Counted from the stretch's first letter, positions 1 through 8,697 are shown. The stretch: 51,668 nucleotides of DNA from Bacteroidaceae bacterium (GCA_017407905.1 JAFQVS010000076.1:1-51668); one strand, 5' to 3'. The notes: a model not told the origin generated them from the letters alone. Numbers and translations are program-made.

Positions 1-599
1 ATATCGCTTAAATATGTCTCTTTAAGTAACTCTTGAAGTATTTCTGCTTTACGTGCTTTATCCTTCTCAATGACAACCAATGGCAATCCTCCGTAATAAA
101 TGTAATCTCGCCACAATGAAGATGAGTCATCATTTGACTTTTCTTTTATTTCCTTGAACGATAGCGGCTGGAGGTGGATTTGAACACCTCGTCCTCTAAA
201 CTCTGTAACGATATCAGAAGAAAGGAACTTTGCATTACTTCCTGTTACATATACATCAAGGTTGTCTATATGTAGAAAACCATTGAGTACATCTACGAAA
301 TCCTCCAGCATCTGAACTTCGTCAATAATCGCATAATACATCTGCCTATCTTGTTTTGTCAGATTTTCGACATATTCATATAAAGTTTCTGCCTTGCGAT
401 ATTTGCGATAAGCAAATGAGTCAAGCTTTATTTCGATGATATGGCTGGTATCAACACCGTTATCTAAAAGATGTTGTTTATAAAGGTTGAGTAGCAGGTA
501 CGATTTGCCAACACGCCGTAACCCAGTAACAATCTTTATCAAATGATTATGCTTGCTACTTATCAACTTTTCAATGTAATATTCTCTTTCGAATTTCAT
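1..599 (-). CDS. AAA-family ATP-binding protein, C-terminus cut by window edge
   Basis: Reading leftward from an ATG at 597-599, about 199 codons are open to the window edge, so the C-terminal part is missing. The N-terminus begins MKFEREYYIEKL, followed by a Walker A motif GLRRVGKS (residues 26-33), a Walker B motif AIIDEVQ (90-96) and a sensor-1-like YVTGSN near 115. This order is typical of the AAA ATPases with a C-terminal DUF4143 domain that are common and often multicopy in Bacteroidota; DUF4143 itself lies outside the window. Their function is poorly known. The gene is AT-rich compared with folB and nrdJ and sits beside an integrase remnant, which suggests accessory DNA. A palindromic repeat lies 15 bases upstream of the start. 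Confidence 0.85.
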   Translation of the reverse strand, partial: MKFEREYYIEKLISSKHNHLIKIVTGLRRVGKSYLLLNLYKQHLLDNGVDTSHIIEIKLDSFAYRKYRKAETLYEYVENLTKQDRQMYYAIIDEVQMLEDFVDVLNGFLHIDNLDVYVTGSNAKFLSSDIVTEFRGRGVQIHLQPLSFKEIKEKSNDDSSSLWRDYIYYGGLPLVVIEKDKARKAEILQELLKETYLSD

Positions 600-609
600 G
601 CAGATACAA

Positions 610-711
610 TTTTTGTGTATATACACAGTTTTCGTCAGCAAATATAATGCTTTAATCACAAATCAAGTACGAAGCTTGAGACATTTTTTGTGTATTTACA
701 CAGTTTTCGTC
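610..711. repeat. Two 27-bp direct repeats, each with a palindromic core
   Basis: Copies at 610-636 and 685-711 differ at one base. The core of the left copy, TGTGTATATACACA (614-627), is a perfect palindrome; the right core (689-702) has one break in symmetry. The left copy ends just upstream of the ATPase start and the right copy overlaps the stop codon of the integrase remnant. Spacing is 75 bases start to start. This could be a dimeric regulator's operator pair for the ATPase gene or a duplication left by a mobile element; the sequence does not decide which. Confidence 0.7.
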
Positions 712-905
712 TGTGGTGCCTTTGATTTACCATTCCCCCAATACAGATAAAATCTCACTATTGGCATCTGCTGTTCCCAACGAATATCCAATCGTCCACC
801 AGTTTTCCTGCGATAATATGTCAGGTATCCATTGCGTAGATTGTCAAAAGTTAGGTATGCGCCTCCTTTTTGGTTTGTGCTAATGCTCAAATCAATGGAG
901 ATATA
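696..905 (-). pseudogene. Remnant of a tyrosine recombinase catalytic domain
   Basis: About 69 codons are open between a TGA (906-908) and a TAA (696-698); the only start is a TTG at 890. The core, GAYLTFDNLRNGYLTYYRRK followed by TGGRLDIRWEQQM, resembles the segment of Bacteroidota tyrosine integrases that follows the first catalytic arginine box, including the beta-hairpin RRKTG with the catalytic lysine. The upstream arginine box and the downstream HxxR and tyrosine boxes are absent, so this cannot be a working recombinase. The match is from memory of the family and not from an alignment. A short unrelated gene is possible but less likely. Confidence 0.5.
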
Positions 906-998
906 TCATCATATCGGATTCATTTCTTCCTATAGAAAATGGCAGGATTATGGTGGTTCAAAAGCTACTAAGGGACTTGGAGAGAAACATCCTCTTTC

Positions 999-1367
999 TT
1001 ATCTCTTGCCGTTTAGTGTTACAGCGGCGCTCAGCCTATCGCCGCCCATCGGTGGAGTGTCTTTTGTTAGTGTAATGGAAATATCGGTTACACTCGCAAA
1101 ATTGTCGAACAGTCGCGACATTATCCGTCGGCAGACATCTTCGAGCAGATTGGATGCTATCTTCATCTCACGGCAAATAATATCGTAAACATCGGCGTAG
1201 CTTACTGTCGATTCTATGCTGTCGCTGTAAGCGCAACTGTGGTCGTCGAGCTTCAGTGTAAGGTCTATCGTGAACCACGCACCCACCGTGCGCTCCTGCT
1301 CCATTACTCCGTGGTGCGCGTATAGGTGTATGTCGCGCAGCTCTATTGTGTAGTCTGTTATCTGCAT
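999..1367 (-). CDS. folB: Dihydroneopterin aldolase
   Basis: This 122-residue protein has the FolB length and pattern. It opens with TIELRDIHLYAHHGVMEQER, the conserved strand plus HGV..E segment that binds the pterin; SYADVYDII follows in the middle, and a lysine plus proline pair near the C-terminus (KDTPPMG) fits the family's active-site lysine. It converts 7,8-dihydroneopterin to 6-hydroxymethyl-dihydropterin and glycolaldehyde in cytosolic folate synthesis. It lies downstream of nrdJ on the same strand but a strong hairpin separates the two, so it is probably expressed partly or wholly on its own. Confidence 0.9.
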   Translation of the reverse strand: MQITDYTIELRDIHLYAHHGVMEQERTVGAWFTIDLTLKLDDHSCAYSDSIESTVSYADVYDIICREMKIASNLLEDVCRRIMSRLFDNFASVTDISITLTKDTPPMGGDRLSAAVTLNGKR

Positions 1368-1383
1368 ATTCTTTAAAAAGAGT

Positions 1384-1420
1384 GAGGAGGGTAGGCCTCT
1401 TATTGCTGCCTACCCTCCTC
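1384..1420 (-). terminator. Terminator or attenuator between nrdJ and folB
   Basis: A perfect 13-bp stem (1384-1396 with 1408-1420) closes an 11-base loop. On the minus strand it is followed by a run of five T within a few bases, as in an intrinsic terminator. It lies 74 bases past the nrdJ stop and only 16 bases before the folB start, so it could also attenuate read-through into folB. Confidence 0.75.
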
Positions 1421-1494
1421 GGTTGATAGGAAATAATTTTAGTATCTAATTAAGAAATTATTTTAATCCTAAGCAAATATGTTGTGTCTGCTCA

Positions 1495-4026
1495 TTATCC
1501 GCATTTCGAGTATCCGCATCCGGGGCAGTGCAGACAGCCCTCCTCGAAGATGAGTGTGCTCCTACAATTGGGGCATTTCTCGCCCGATGCTGCGCCGTCC
1601 TTGATGTATTTCTTCAGGGCGCGCTCTACACCGTTTTTCCACGTGTTGATGTTGTCCGAGCCCAGCTGCAACGACGAGATTAGCTTTATTACCTGCTCGA
1701 TGGGCATCTTGTAGCGTAGTACTCCCGAGATTAGCTTGGCGTAGTTCCAAAATTCGGGGTTGAAGCGCTCGGATAGTCCTTCGATGGTGGTCTTATAGCC
1801 TATCTTGTTCTCGAATTGGAAGTCGTAGCGCTTGCTGCCATCCTCGTTGGTGTGCTTGATGATGTGTCCGCGCACTACGCTCTTGGGCAAGGGGATGCCA
1901 TCCTCGTCGTCCTGTTGTCCGGTGAAAATCTCGTAGGGCTCGCCATTGAGCAGGCCGATGAATGCCACCCACTTTTCTTTGTTATTTTGGAAGCGTACAA
2001 CGTCGGCCTCGAGCACTGTGGGGCGTGTCTCGGTGATTACGGGCTTCATCTCCTCGGGCTCTTTCTTGTCCTTTTTGCTGTCGGCCGATACAAGCACGCC
2101 TGCGCGCGAACCGTCGCGATAGACTGTGCAGCCCTTACAGCCGCTCTTCCAAGCTGTGATGTAAAGCTCGTTGACTAACTTTTCATCGACGTTGTTGGGA
2201 AGATTGATTGTAACGCTTATCGAGTGATCGACCCACTTTTGTATGCGTCCCTGCATCTCTACTTTCGACACCCAATCAATGTCGTTGGATGTTGCCTTGG
2301 CGTAGGGCGAGCGTGCGACGAGGGCGTCAATCTCGACCTGTGAGTAGCGCTTTGTGGTGTCGATGTCATTCTTTTTCATCCACTCGATGAATTTGTGGTG
2401 ATATACAACATACTCCTCGAATGTGTCGCCGTTCTCGTCGGTAAAGTCAACGTGTACCTCGGGGTCGTTGGGGTTCACCTTGCGGCGGCGCTTATAGACG
2501 GGCATAAATACGGGCTCTATTCCCGAGGTTGTCTGTGTCATTATGCTGACGGTGCCGGTGGGGGCTATTGTCAGACAGGCGATGTTGCGTCGGCCGTACT
2601 GTTTCATATCCTCGTAGAGCTGAGGGTCGGCCTCGCGCAGACGATTGATGAAGGGGTTGTTCTCTTCGCGCTTGTAGTCGAAAATCTCGAATGCACCGCG
2701 CTCTTTTGCCATATTTACCGATGAACGATAGGCCGAGAGGGCTATTGTCTTGTGAACCTCTACCGAAAAGTCGATGGCCTCGTTGCTGCCGTAGCGCAGG
2801 CCCATTGCTGCCAGCATATCTCCCTCGGCTGTAATTCCAACGCCTGTACGGCGTCCCATTGTGCTCTTGCGCATAATCTTCTCCCATAGATGGCGCTCGG
2901 CTGCCTTTACCTCTTCAATCTCGGGGTCGCTCTCGACCTTTGCGAGTATGGCGTTAATCTTCTCAATCTCAAGGTCGATAATGTCGTCCATTATGCGCTG
3001 CGCTTTTTGTACGTGCTCTCTTAGAAGCTCGTAGTCGAAGCTGGCCTCGGCTGTGAAGGGGTTCTTTACATAGGAGTATAGGTTCACTGCAAGCAGACGG
3101 CAAGAGTCGTAGGGGCAGAGGGGAATCTCGCCACAGGGGTTGGTCGATACGGTCTTAAAGCCGAGGTCGGCGTAGCAGTCGGGGATTGACTCGCGCTGGA
3201 TTGTGTCCCAAAAGAGTACTCCGGGCTCGGCCGATTTCCACGCATTGTGGATAATCTTTTTCCACAACTCAACGGCGTTTATCTCTTTTGTTACGATGGG
3301 CTCGGATGAGTCGATGGGGTATTTCTGCGTGTAGTCGGTGCCGTTTGTTACAGCCTGCATAAATTCGTCGTCAATCTTCACCGATACGTTGGCGCCGGTA
3401 ACCTTGCCCTCGGTCATCTTTGCGTCGATGAACGACTCCGAGTCGGGGTGCTTGATGGATACACTCAGCATAAGCGCACCGCGACGGCCGTCCTGCGCTA
3501 CCTCGCGTGTCGAGTTTGAGTAACGCTCCATAAAGGGGACAAGGCCTGTTGATGTTAGGGCCGAGTTTTTTACGGGCGAGCCTTTGGGGCGGATGTGCGA
3601 GAGGTCGTGTCCTACACCGCCACGACGCTTCATTAGCTGCACCTGCTCCTCGTCAATTCTTATGATGCCGCCATACGAGTCGGCCTTTCCGTCGATGCCG
3701 ATTACAAAGCAGTTCGATAGCGACGCTACCTGAAAATCGTTGCCGATGCCTGTCATCGGGCTACCCTGAGGAACGATATATTTAAAATGGTCGAGAAGGT
3801 CGAAAATCTCTTGTGCCGACATTGGATTCTGGTATTTTGCCTCGACGCGTGCAATTTCGTTTGCGATGCGCCAGTGCATATCCTGAGGCGAACGCTCGTA
3901 TATTGCGCCGAAAGAATCCTTCACTGCATACTTGTTTACCCATACTCTCGCGGCAAGCTCGTCGCCGCCAAAATATTCGAGAGAGGCCTTAAATGCTTCT
4001 TCGTAGGTGTAGGTTTTTGTTTCCAC
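1495..4026 (-). CDS. nrdJ: Adenosylcobalamin-dependent ribonucleotide reductase (class II)
   Basis: This 843-residue protein matches the B12-dependent class II reductases, which make deoxyribonucleotides from ribonucleotides without oxygen. Visible features are a half-cystine in SNCF (C106), the active-site set TNPCGE (N296, C298, E300), the barrel segment IAPTGTVSIMTQTTSG, and a cysteine-rich tail from about C818 to C842 with two CxxC pairs, typical of the zinc-binding and redox-shuttle end of this family. Only the first in-frame ATG fits a 59-base leader from a consensus promoter. No separate small subunit lies nearby, as expected for class II. The cell therefore needs cobalamin for this route. 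Confidence 0.95.
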   Translation of the reverse strand: METKTYTYEEAFKASLEYFGGDELAARVWVNKYAVKDSFGAIYERSPQDMHWRIANEIARVEAKYQNPMSAQEIFDLLDHFKYIVPQGSPMTGIGNDFQVASLSNCFVIGIDGKADSYGGIIRIDEEQVQLMKRRGGVGHDLSHIRPKGSPVKNSALTSTGLVPFMERYSNSTREVAQDGRRGALMLSVSIKHPDSESFIDAKMTEGKVTGANVSVKIDDEFMQAVTNGTDYTQKYPIDSSEPIVTKEINAVELWKKIIHNAWKSAEPGVLFWDTIQRESIPDCYADLGFKTVSTNPCGEIPLCPYDSCRLLAVNLYSYVKNPFTAEASFDYELLREHVQKAQRIMDDIIDLEIEKINAILAKVESDPEIEEVKAAERHLWEKIMRKSTMGRRTGVGITAEGDMLAAMGLRYGSNEAIDFSVEVHKTIALSAYRSSVNMAKERGAFEIFDYKREENNPFINRLREADPQLYEDMKQYGRRNIACLTIAPTGTVSIMTQTTSGIEPVFMPVYKRRRKVNPNDPEVHVDFTDENGDTFEEYVVYHHKFIEWMKKNDIDTTKRYSQVEIDALVARSPYAKATSNDIDWVSKVEMQGRIQKWVDHSISVTINLPNNVDEKLVNELYITAWKSGCKGCTVYRDGSRAGVLVSADSKKDKKEPEEMKPVITETRPTVLEADVVRFQNNKEKWVAFIGLLNGEPYEIFTGQQDDEDGIPLPKSVVRGHIIKHTNEDGSKRYDFQFENKIGYKTTIEGLSERFNPEFWNYAKLISGVLRYKMPIEQVIKLISSLQLGSDNINTWKNGVERALKKYIKDGAASGEKCPNCRSTLIFEEGCLHCPGCGYSKCG

Positions 4027-4093
4027 TTTGTTCTTTTTTGATGATTAAAGGTTAGGAGTATGATTTTTAAATGTTGACTAACGAATACATTTA

Positions 4094-4124
4094 CAAAGAT
4101 AGAAAACTTTTTCATATTGGCAAA
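4094..4124 (-). promoter_or_regulatory. nrdJ promoter, Bacteroidota type
   Basis: On the minus strand TTTG (4121-4124) is followed by 19 bases and TATCTTTG (4094-4101). This is an exact fit to the primary sigma-factor consensus of the phylum. Transcription should start about 60 bases before the nrdJ ATG. That leader is too short for a cobalamin riboswitch. Confidence 0.75.
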
Positions 4125-4374
4125 ATATTTTCACTTTAAGTTATTCACAGCTTGTAAAGTTTTCCAATTTATTTTTTAATTGCTTGATAATCAATTGTTG
4201 TTTTCTAATATCTCGTAAAAAAGTTTTCCAAAAGGAAAATTTTTGTTGTTTTTCTGTTGCCGTTCGATTTATTCTCTCCTGTGGGTTTTATGTCTTGTGG
4301 ATTTTATTTTTTGTCTGTTTGTCGCTTCTCGCGGTTGTCTGTCGTGTGTCGTCGGCCGTGGTGTGTGCGTGCAC

Positions 4375-4410
4375 AAAAAAATCCACAGCTCACAGGCTGT
4401 GGATTTTTTA
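4375..4410 (-). terminator. dnaA terminator
   Basis: A 15-bp stem (4375-4389 with 4396-4410) encloses a 6-base loop. The core ATCCACAGC/GCTGTGGAT is flanked by runs of A and T on both sides, so it can work in either direction. It sits 18 bases past the dnaA stop. Confidence 0.85.
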
Positions 4411-4427
4411 AAAAATAAATTTGTCTG

Positions 4428-5777
4428 TTATGCGCTCTGAAGCGAAATTTCTATTTTGTTAAGCTCGCTGCGGAATTGCTTGTCCGTCTCGGCAAGGTTG
4501 GTGATGGTCTTGCAGGCGTGCAGCACGGTTGCGTGGTCGCGCTTGCCGATGTAAAGTCCTATCTTGGATGTTGACATATCAAGATATTTCTTGGCAAGGT
4601 ACATTGCTACCTGACGCACCTGTACCACCTCGCGCTTGCGCGAGCGTGTGTTGATGCTCTCGACCTCGACGCCGTAAAAATCGGATACCTTCTTTAGAAT
4701 GTCGTCTATTGTGATGGGGCGTTTCTCAAAATCGGAAAAATCGCCGACAATTCTGCGGGCAAGGTTCAGGTCAACGTCTGTGTTGTTTATGGTCGAGTGG
4801 GCCATCAGTGAAACTACTATGCCTTCGAGGTCGCGTACGCTTGCATCGACGTGGCGGGCAATGTAGTCAATTACATCCTCGGGGAATTTCAGGCCGTCCT
4901 TGTGGGTCTTGCTGCGGAGAATGCTCTTGCGCAATTCAAGGTCGGGACGCTCAATTTCGGCCGTAAGACCCCATTTGAAACGGGTTATGAGGCGCTCTTC
5001 CATTCCCTTGAGCTGCATAGGCGAGCGGTCGGATGTCATAATCAGCTGCTTGCCGTTGAGGTGCAGATGGTTGAATATGTGGAAGAATGCGTTCTGTGTC
5101 TTTTGCAGGCCGGCAATCTCTTGAATGTCGTCAATTATAAGTACGTCGATGCTCTGGTAGAAACGCATAAAGTCGTTGAAGCTCTTCTGGAGTATCGAGT
5201 CGGTATATTGCACCTGAAAAAGGTGGGCCGAAATGTAGAGTACGCGCAACTCGGGGTGAAGCTCTTTTATCTTGCAGCCTATGGCATTGACAAGGTGGGT
5301 CTTGCCCACGCCCGATGCTCCGTGTATGAACAGCGGGTTAAAGGCGCGTCCGGGCTTGTTGGCAACGCTCTCGGCGACCGAGCGCGGAAGCCTGTTGCTC
5401 TCGCCCTCGACGTAATTGTCGAATGTATAGCGGTTTATGAGCATCGAGTCCCACTCTTCGGTGGCGGTGTCCGAGGCGTTGCTGCCTCGTTCGGTCTGAA
5501 TCTCTACACTAAGGTCGTTCTCTTTGTCGGTGAGCACACTGTACATAAGCTGTGTGCCCTCGCCCATTACCTTATTAAGTGTATAGCCGAGTAAATCGAC
5601 GTAATTTCCCTCGAGGAATTCGTACACAAAATTGCTCTTGACTTGTATGGTCAAGGTGCTATCTTCGTACTTTAAAGGCTTGATGTCGGCAAACCAAGTA
5701 GTGAAGACTGCCTCGGGAACATTGTCGCGAATTATGTCGAGACACATTCCCCATTTTGTTATAAGATGAGAATTCAT
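4428..5777 (-). CDS. dnaA: Chromosomal replication initiator protein DnaA
   Basis: The 449-residue protein shows all four DnaA regions: an N-terminal helicase-loading domain (about 1-80), a short variable linker, an AAA+ domain with Walker A GASGVGKT (153-160) and Walker B LIIDDIQ (D216, D217), and a C-terminal DNA-binding domain with the signature [18 protein letters not shown]-bound DnaA binds DnaA boxes and melts the origin. The upstream promoter resembles the phylum consensus. Divergent transcription of dgt begins 655 bases away. The neighbours dnaN and recF, found near dnaA in many phyla, are absent here. Confidence 0.97.
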   Translation of the reverse strand: MNSHLITKWGMCLDIIRDNVPEAVFTTWFADIKPLKYEDSTLTIQVKSNFVYEFLEGNYVDLLGYTLNKVMGEGTQLMYSVLTDKENDLSVEIQTERGSNASDTATEEWDSMLINRYTFDNYVEGESNRLPRSVAESVANKPGRAFNPLFIHGASGVGKTHLVNAIGCKIKELHPELRVLYISAHLFQVQYTDSILQKSFNDFMRFYQSIDVLIIDDIQEIAGLQKTQNAFFHIFNHLHLNGKQLIMTSDRSPMQLKGMEERLITRFKWGLTAEIERPDLELRKSILRSKTHKDGLKFPEDVIDYIARHVDASVRDLEGIVVSLMAHSTINNTDVDLNLARRIVGDFSDFEKRPITIDDILKKVSDFYGVEVESINTRSRKREVVQVRQVAMYLAKKYLDMSTSKIGLYIGKRDHATVLHACKTITNLAETDKQFRSELNKIEISLQSA

Positions 5778-5847
5778 CGATTATTGTATTTATTCGTTAG
5801 TCTATGATTTTTGCTCTCGGCCGACAAGTGCGGCCTTAAATCGGTTG

Positions 5848-5878
5848 CAAATATCTGAAAAGAAAAATTAAAATGCAA
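5848..5878 (-). promoter_or_regulatory. Probable dnaA promoter
   Basis: On the minus strand TTG (5876-5878) is followed by 20 bases and GATATTTG (5848-5855), one mismatch from TAnnTTTG. It would give a leader of about 65 bases before the dnaA ATG. Confidence 0.45.
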
Positions 5879-6312
5879 GCGAAAAAAAAGATGCAAAATT
5901 TTGGCATTTTTAACGGGCTAAAAATCAGGGCGTTATAAAACGGGCTTTTGCAAAAGTTGTGATATTGATAAATTTCTAAAAAGTGGTGAAAATCAGCAAA
6001 TTAACCTGTTGATAACTTTTTTGAAACATCTTCTTTTAATCCTTGTTTCTGCTTTCTGACGCCTTTTGACGCACCTTGAACAAACTAAGCCTTTTGGCTT
6101 ATTGTTATTTAGACACATTCTATATAAGCCTTTTCGTTTTTTATTTCAAAATATTTTTTTAGGACTTTTTCGCTTCCCGATTTTTTTGCACAAATAGTGC
6201 GTAAACGAGCAGAGGCAGAGCTTTTGTCGCTGCTCCCGCCTCGGCAAAAATAGTGCTTTTTAAGATAATTTTACTCGCGAGCGGGTGTACAATATCAAAA
6301 ATAATCTCACAT

Positions 6313-6344
6313 ATTGTCTAATCCAAAATCTTATGATACTTTTG
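6313..6344 (+). promoter_or_regulatory. dgt promoter
   Basis: ATTG (6313-6316), 20 bases, then TACTTTTG (6337-6344) fits the phylum consensus. The -7 element is embedded in the palindrome GATAC-TTTT-GTATC. Transcription would start near 6351. Confidence 0.6.
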
Positions 6345-6432
6345 TATCACGGTCGGCGGGCAATATTGGGCGGGTTATTCCTCTTTTGGTTGCTTGCTGC
6401 CAATTGCAGGAACAGGTACAATTAACGGAAAA

Positions 6433-7920
6433 ATGGACGAAAGAATAGCACAACTTTTTCTTGATGCGCGTCTGCGCGAGACCTCGATAAGTGCAGCCGA
6501 GCGCGAGAGCAACAATGATGCTCGTGATGCCTTCGAGAGCGACCTCGGGCGGGCACTCTTCAGCTCGGCGGCGCGTCGTCTGCACGATAAGACGCAGGTG
6601 ATTCCCCTAACGTCGGACGACAACGTACACTCGCGCCTCACTCACTCAATGGAGGTAATGAATATAGGCGCATCGTTGGCCAAAGATATTTGTCTGAATA
6701 AGGAGTTTCGCGAGAGATACTCGATAGAAAATGTCTATGATATTTACGAACCGATGCGCGCCATCTTGCAGACAGTGTGCCTTGTGCACGATATTGGCAA
6801 TCCTCCCTTCGGACACTTTGGCGAGCTTGCCATAAGCGACTATTTCAAGAAATTCTTCTTGTCCGACCCCACGGTGCTTGGCGGATACGACGCTTGGCGC
6901 TGCGATTTTACGCAGTACGACGGCAATGCGCAGGGCTTCAGGGTAATCTCGAAGCTGCAATTCATCGACGACCTCTTCGGGCTGAATTTTACGCAAAGCT
7001 GCCTTGCCTCGTACCTGAAATATCCCAACACGGGCGAGGCCGACAAGCATCACCCCTGTATCTCGATGCACAAGCACGGCGTCTTTTGCGCCGACAGGGC
7101 CTATCTTGACAAGGTGATGAGCCCCTTTGCGCAGGCCGACGGCAAGGGCTATCGTCGCCACCCGTTTGTTTTTCTGGTCGAGGCGGCCGACTCTATCTGT
7201 TATCTGTCGATGGATATGGAGGATGCCTATAATAAACGTTGGTTCGCCCTCAGCACGCTCTACGATGAGTGGAAGCTCCACTCGTCGCAGCCGACAGATA
7301 AGGCCGAGGCGCTCTTTGCCCTGCTCGACAAGGGGTGCGGAGTGGGCTCGACGGGCCGTAAAGGGTTCATACGCTTCAGGGTGAGCGTGATAAAATATCT
7401 TGTATCGCTTGCCGTGCGCAACTATCTTGCCAATTTCGAGCAGATTCTCGCGGGCGAGTATAATAAGGAGCTTATCTTCGACGACGAGAGCGGGGTGGCC
7501 TCTTTCTTGCAGAAATTCTGCGTCCGCCACATTTATCGCCAAAAGGAGATACAGTCGGTCGAGCTTACCGGTTGGTCGGTGATAAACGGCCTGCTCGATA
7601 TATACACAAAATTGCTACTGAGCGACGAGCCGGCCTATATGCGCCACGGCGAGGCGATGATTTCTCTCTCGGTGCTACGCGCCAACAAAATGGATTACCT
7701 TGTGCACGACGGCTGCATAGAGTGGAGCCCCGCCGAGCGCTGTTATCTGTCGCTGCCCGCGCGCGAGAAAATCGAGGATATTGACGTGCTGTGCGACAGC
7801 CTGCCCATAAGCGAGCTTCCCAAATACTACCGCCTGCGCATAATAGTCGATTTTATATCGAGTATGACCGATAAATTTGCCGTGAACCATTATCAGAAGC
7901 TCAGTGGACAGCGTATTTGA
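6433..7920 (+). CDS. dgt: dGTP triphosphohydrolase-like HD-domain protein
   Basis: With a start at 6433 the protein has 495 residues; a further in-frame ATG at 6394 would add 13 residues without family character. The HD-domain metal ligands are visible in NVHSRLTHSMEV (H66, R68, H71) and CLVHDIGNPPFGHFGE (H119, D120), a wording typical of deoxyguanosine triphosphate triphosphohydrolases. These hydrolyse dNTPs to nucleosides and triphosphate, controlling dNTP pools, and some members restrict phage. It is divergent from dnaA and overlaps the next gene by 17 bases, so the two are translationally linked. Substrate range cannot be read from sequence. Confidence 0.88.
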   Translation: MDERIAQLFLDARLRETSISAAERESNNDARDAFESDLGRALFSSAARRLHDKTQVIPLTSDDNVHSRLTHSMEVMNIGASLAKDICLNKEFRERYSIENVYDIYEPMRAILQTVCLVHDIGNPPFGHFGELAISDYFKKFFLSDPTVLGGYDAWRCDFTQYDGNAQGFRVISKLQFIDDLFGLNFTQSCLASYLKYPNTGEADKHHPCISMHKHGVFCADRAYLDKVMSPFAQADGKGYRRHPFVFLVEAADSICYLSMDMEDAYNKRWFALSTLYDEWKLHSSQPTDKAEALFALLDKGCGVGSTGRKGFIRFRVSVIKYLVSLAVRNYLANFEQILAGEYNKELIFDDESGVASFLQKFCVRHIYRQKEIQSVELTGWSVINGLLDIYTKLLLSDEPAYMRHGEAMISLSVLRANKMDYLVHDGCIEWSPAERCYLSLPAREKIEDIDVLCDSLPISELPKYYRLRIIVDFISSMTDKFAVNHYQKLSGQRI

Positions 7921-8623
7921 GACATTCGACACCGATATAAAGAGTGTGGCCGACGAGGCTTTCTTGCGCTACATAAGGGACGAGATTTTAAATCCCGTCG
8001 CCTGTGCCGTGCTCGACGATGTTCTCTCGCTCACTAACGTATATGTCTTTAGCGGCGTAACACGCGACTATTTTCTGGAGCGTAGGGTCGCCGCGCGCGA
8101 TATTGACCTTGTGGTGGCCGACGAGATTGATTGGCGCGCCCTCTATCGCAAATATCGGGGCGTGATGAGCGTCGCGATAAACTCCTACGGCGGATTCAAG
8201 GTGGCAATAGGCAATTTGCGAGCCGACGTGTGGACGATGCACCGCACGTGGGGGCTTGTGCGCAAGGGGGTGGGGGCCACTCCCCGCAACCTCATCCGTA
8301 CGGCCTTTTTTAATTTCTCGGCCGTGGCCTATCTGCTCAATCGTCGCCGCTTCTATGTGCACAGAGCCTTTGCACACTTTTTACGCAGTCGCGAGATTGA
8401 CGTGTTATATAAGGAGAATCCCAACGCCGCTCTGTGCATCGTCAATGCGCTCTATTACAGTCGCCTGCTAAGGATGCCTCTCTCGCGCGAGCTTCGAGAG
8501 TGGATTGTGCGGCACTATAATATCTTCGACGATTATGACGCCGTGCAAATATCGCATTGGGGCAGTGTCCGATACAGTCGCCGCGAGATTCATCAGTTTG
8601 TCTCGCAATGTCAGCAGCCGTAG
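7904..8623 (+). CDS. Nucleotidyltransferase-fold protein, specific role unknown
   Basis: This 239-residue protein starts at a GTG inside the end of dgt. The segment VFSGVTRDYFLERR followed by ARDIDLVVAD looks like the head of the polymerase-beta/poly(A)-polymerase nucleotidyltransferase fold (G-G/S, RD, then DxD), and RADVWTM about 35 residues later could supply the third carboxylate. The rest, about residues 110-239, is basic and aromatic and I do not recognise it. Its 17-base overlap with dgt implies linked expression and possibly work on the same nucleotides or on RNA. Fold assignment is moderately safe; substrate is unknown. Confidence 0.65.
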   Translation: MDSVFETFDTDIKSVADEAFLRYIRDEILNPVACAVLDDVLSLTNVYVFSGVTRDYFLERRVAARDIDLVVADEIDWRALYRKYRGVMSVAINSYGGFKVAIGNLRADVWTMHRTWGLVRKGVGATPRNLIRTAFFNFSAVAYLLNRRRFYVHRAFAHFLRSREIDVLYKENPNAALCIVNALYYSRLLRMPLSRELREWIVRHYNIFDDYDAVQISHWGSVRYSRREIHQFVSQCQQP

Positions 8624-8697
8624 CGCAACGATTTTAGTATCCTCCCCCATAAAAGCATCTAAAAAGGGCGCAGTGAAAATAAAAAAAACAAGAGCGG

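Larger units (their letters stand above)
4027..4427. other. Intergenic region between dnaA and nrdJ
   Basis: These 401 AT-rich bases hold the nrdJ promoter (4094-4124), one DnaA-box-like site TTATTCACA at 4141-4149, and the dnaA terminator (4375-4410). Plus-strand open frames here are T-rich, low in complexity and without family features, so I call no gene. Confidence 0.6.
5778..6432. other. Long AT-rich divergent intergenic region, dnaA/dgt
   Basis: No coding sequence is convincing in these 655 bases. They contain the probable dnaA promoter (5848-5878), a DnaA-box-like TTATCAACA on the minus strand (6007-6015), a small hairpin TAAGCC-TTTT-GGCTTA (6086-6101), two copies of AAATAGTGC (6192-6200 and 6248-6256) and the dgt promoter (6313-6344). 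About 430 bases between the two promoters are unexplained and could hold a small RNA or part of an origin. Confidence 0.5.

Noticed and set aside
610-711. CRISPR array
   Set aside because: Only two repeat copies with one 48-base spacer and no cas genes; the palindromic core suggests a protein-binding site.
832-1188. Plus-strand frame of 118 codons over folB
   Set aside because: It is antisense to the well-supported folB gene and has no family features.
4027-4093. Cobalamin riboswitch before nrdJ
   Set aside because: The consensus promoter leaves a leader of only about 60 bases, far shorter than a cobalamin riboswitch.
4851-5594. Plus-strand frame of 247 codons inside dnaA
   Set aside because: It is the complement of dnaA codons; long antisense frames are common here because of the strong codon bias.
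4027-6432. Replication origin around dnaA
   Set aside because: Only one DnaA-box-like site on each side (4141-4149 and 6007-6015) was found, with no cluster and no clear melting repeats. In Bacteroidota the origin need not lie beside dnaA. A whole-genome GC-skew plot would decide.
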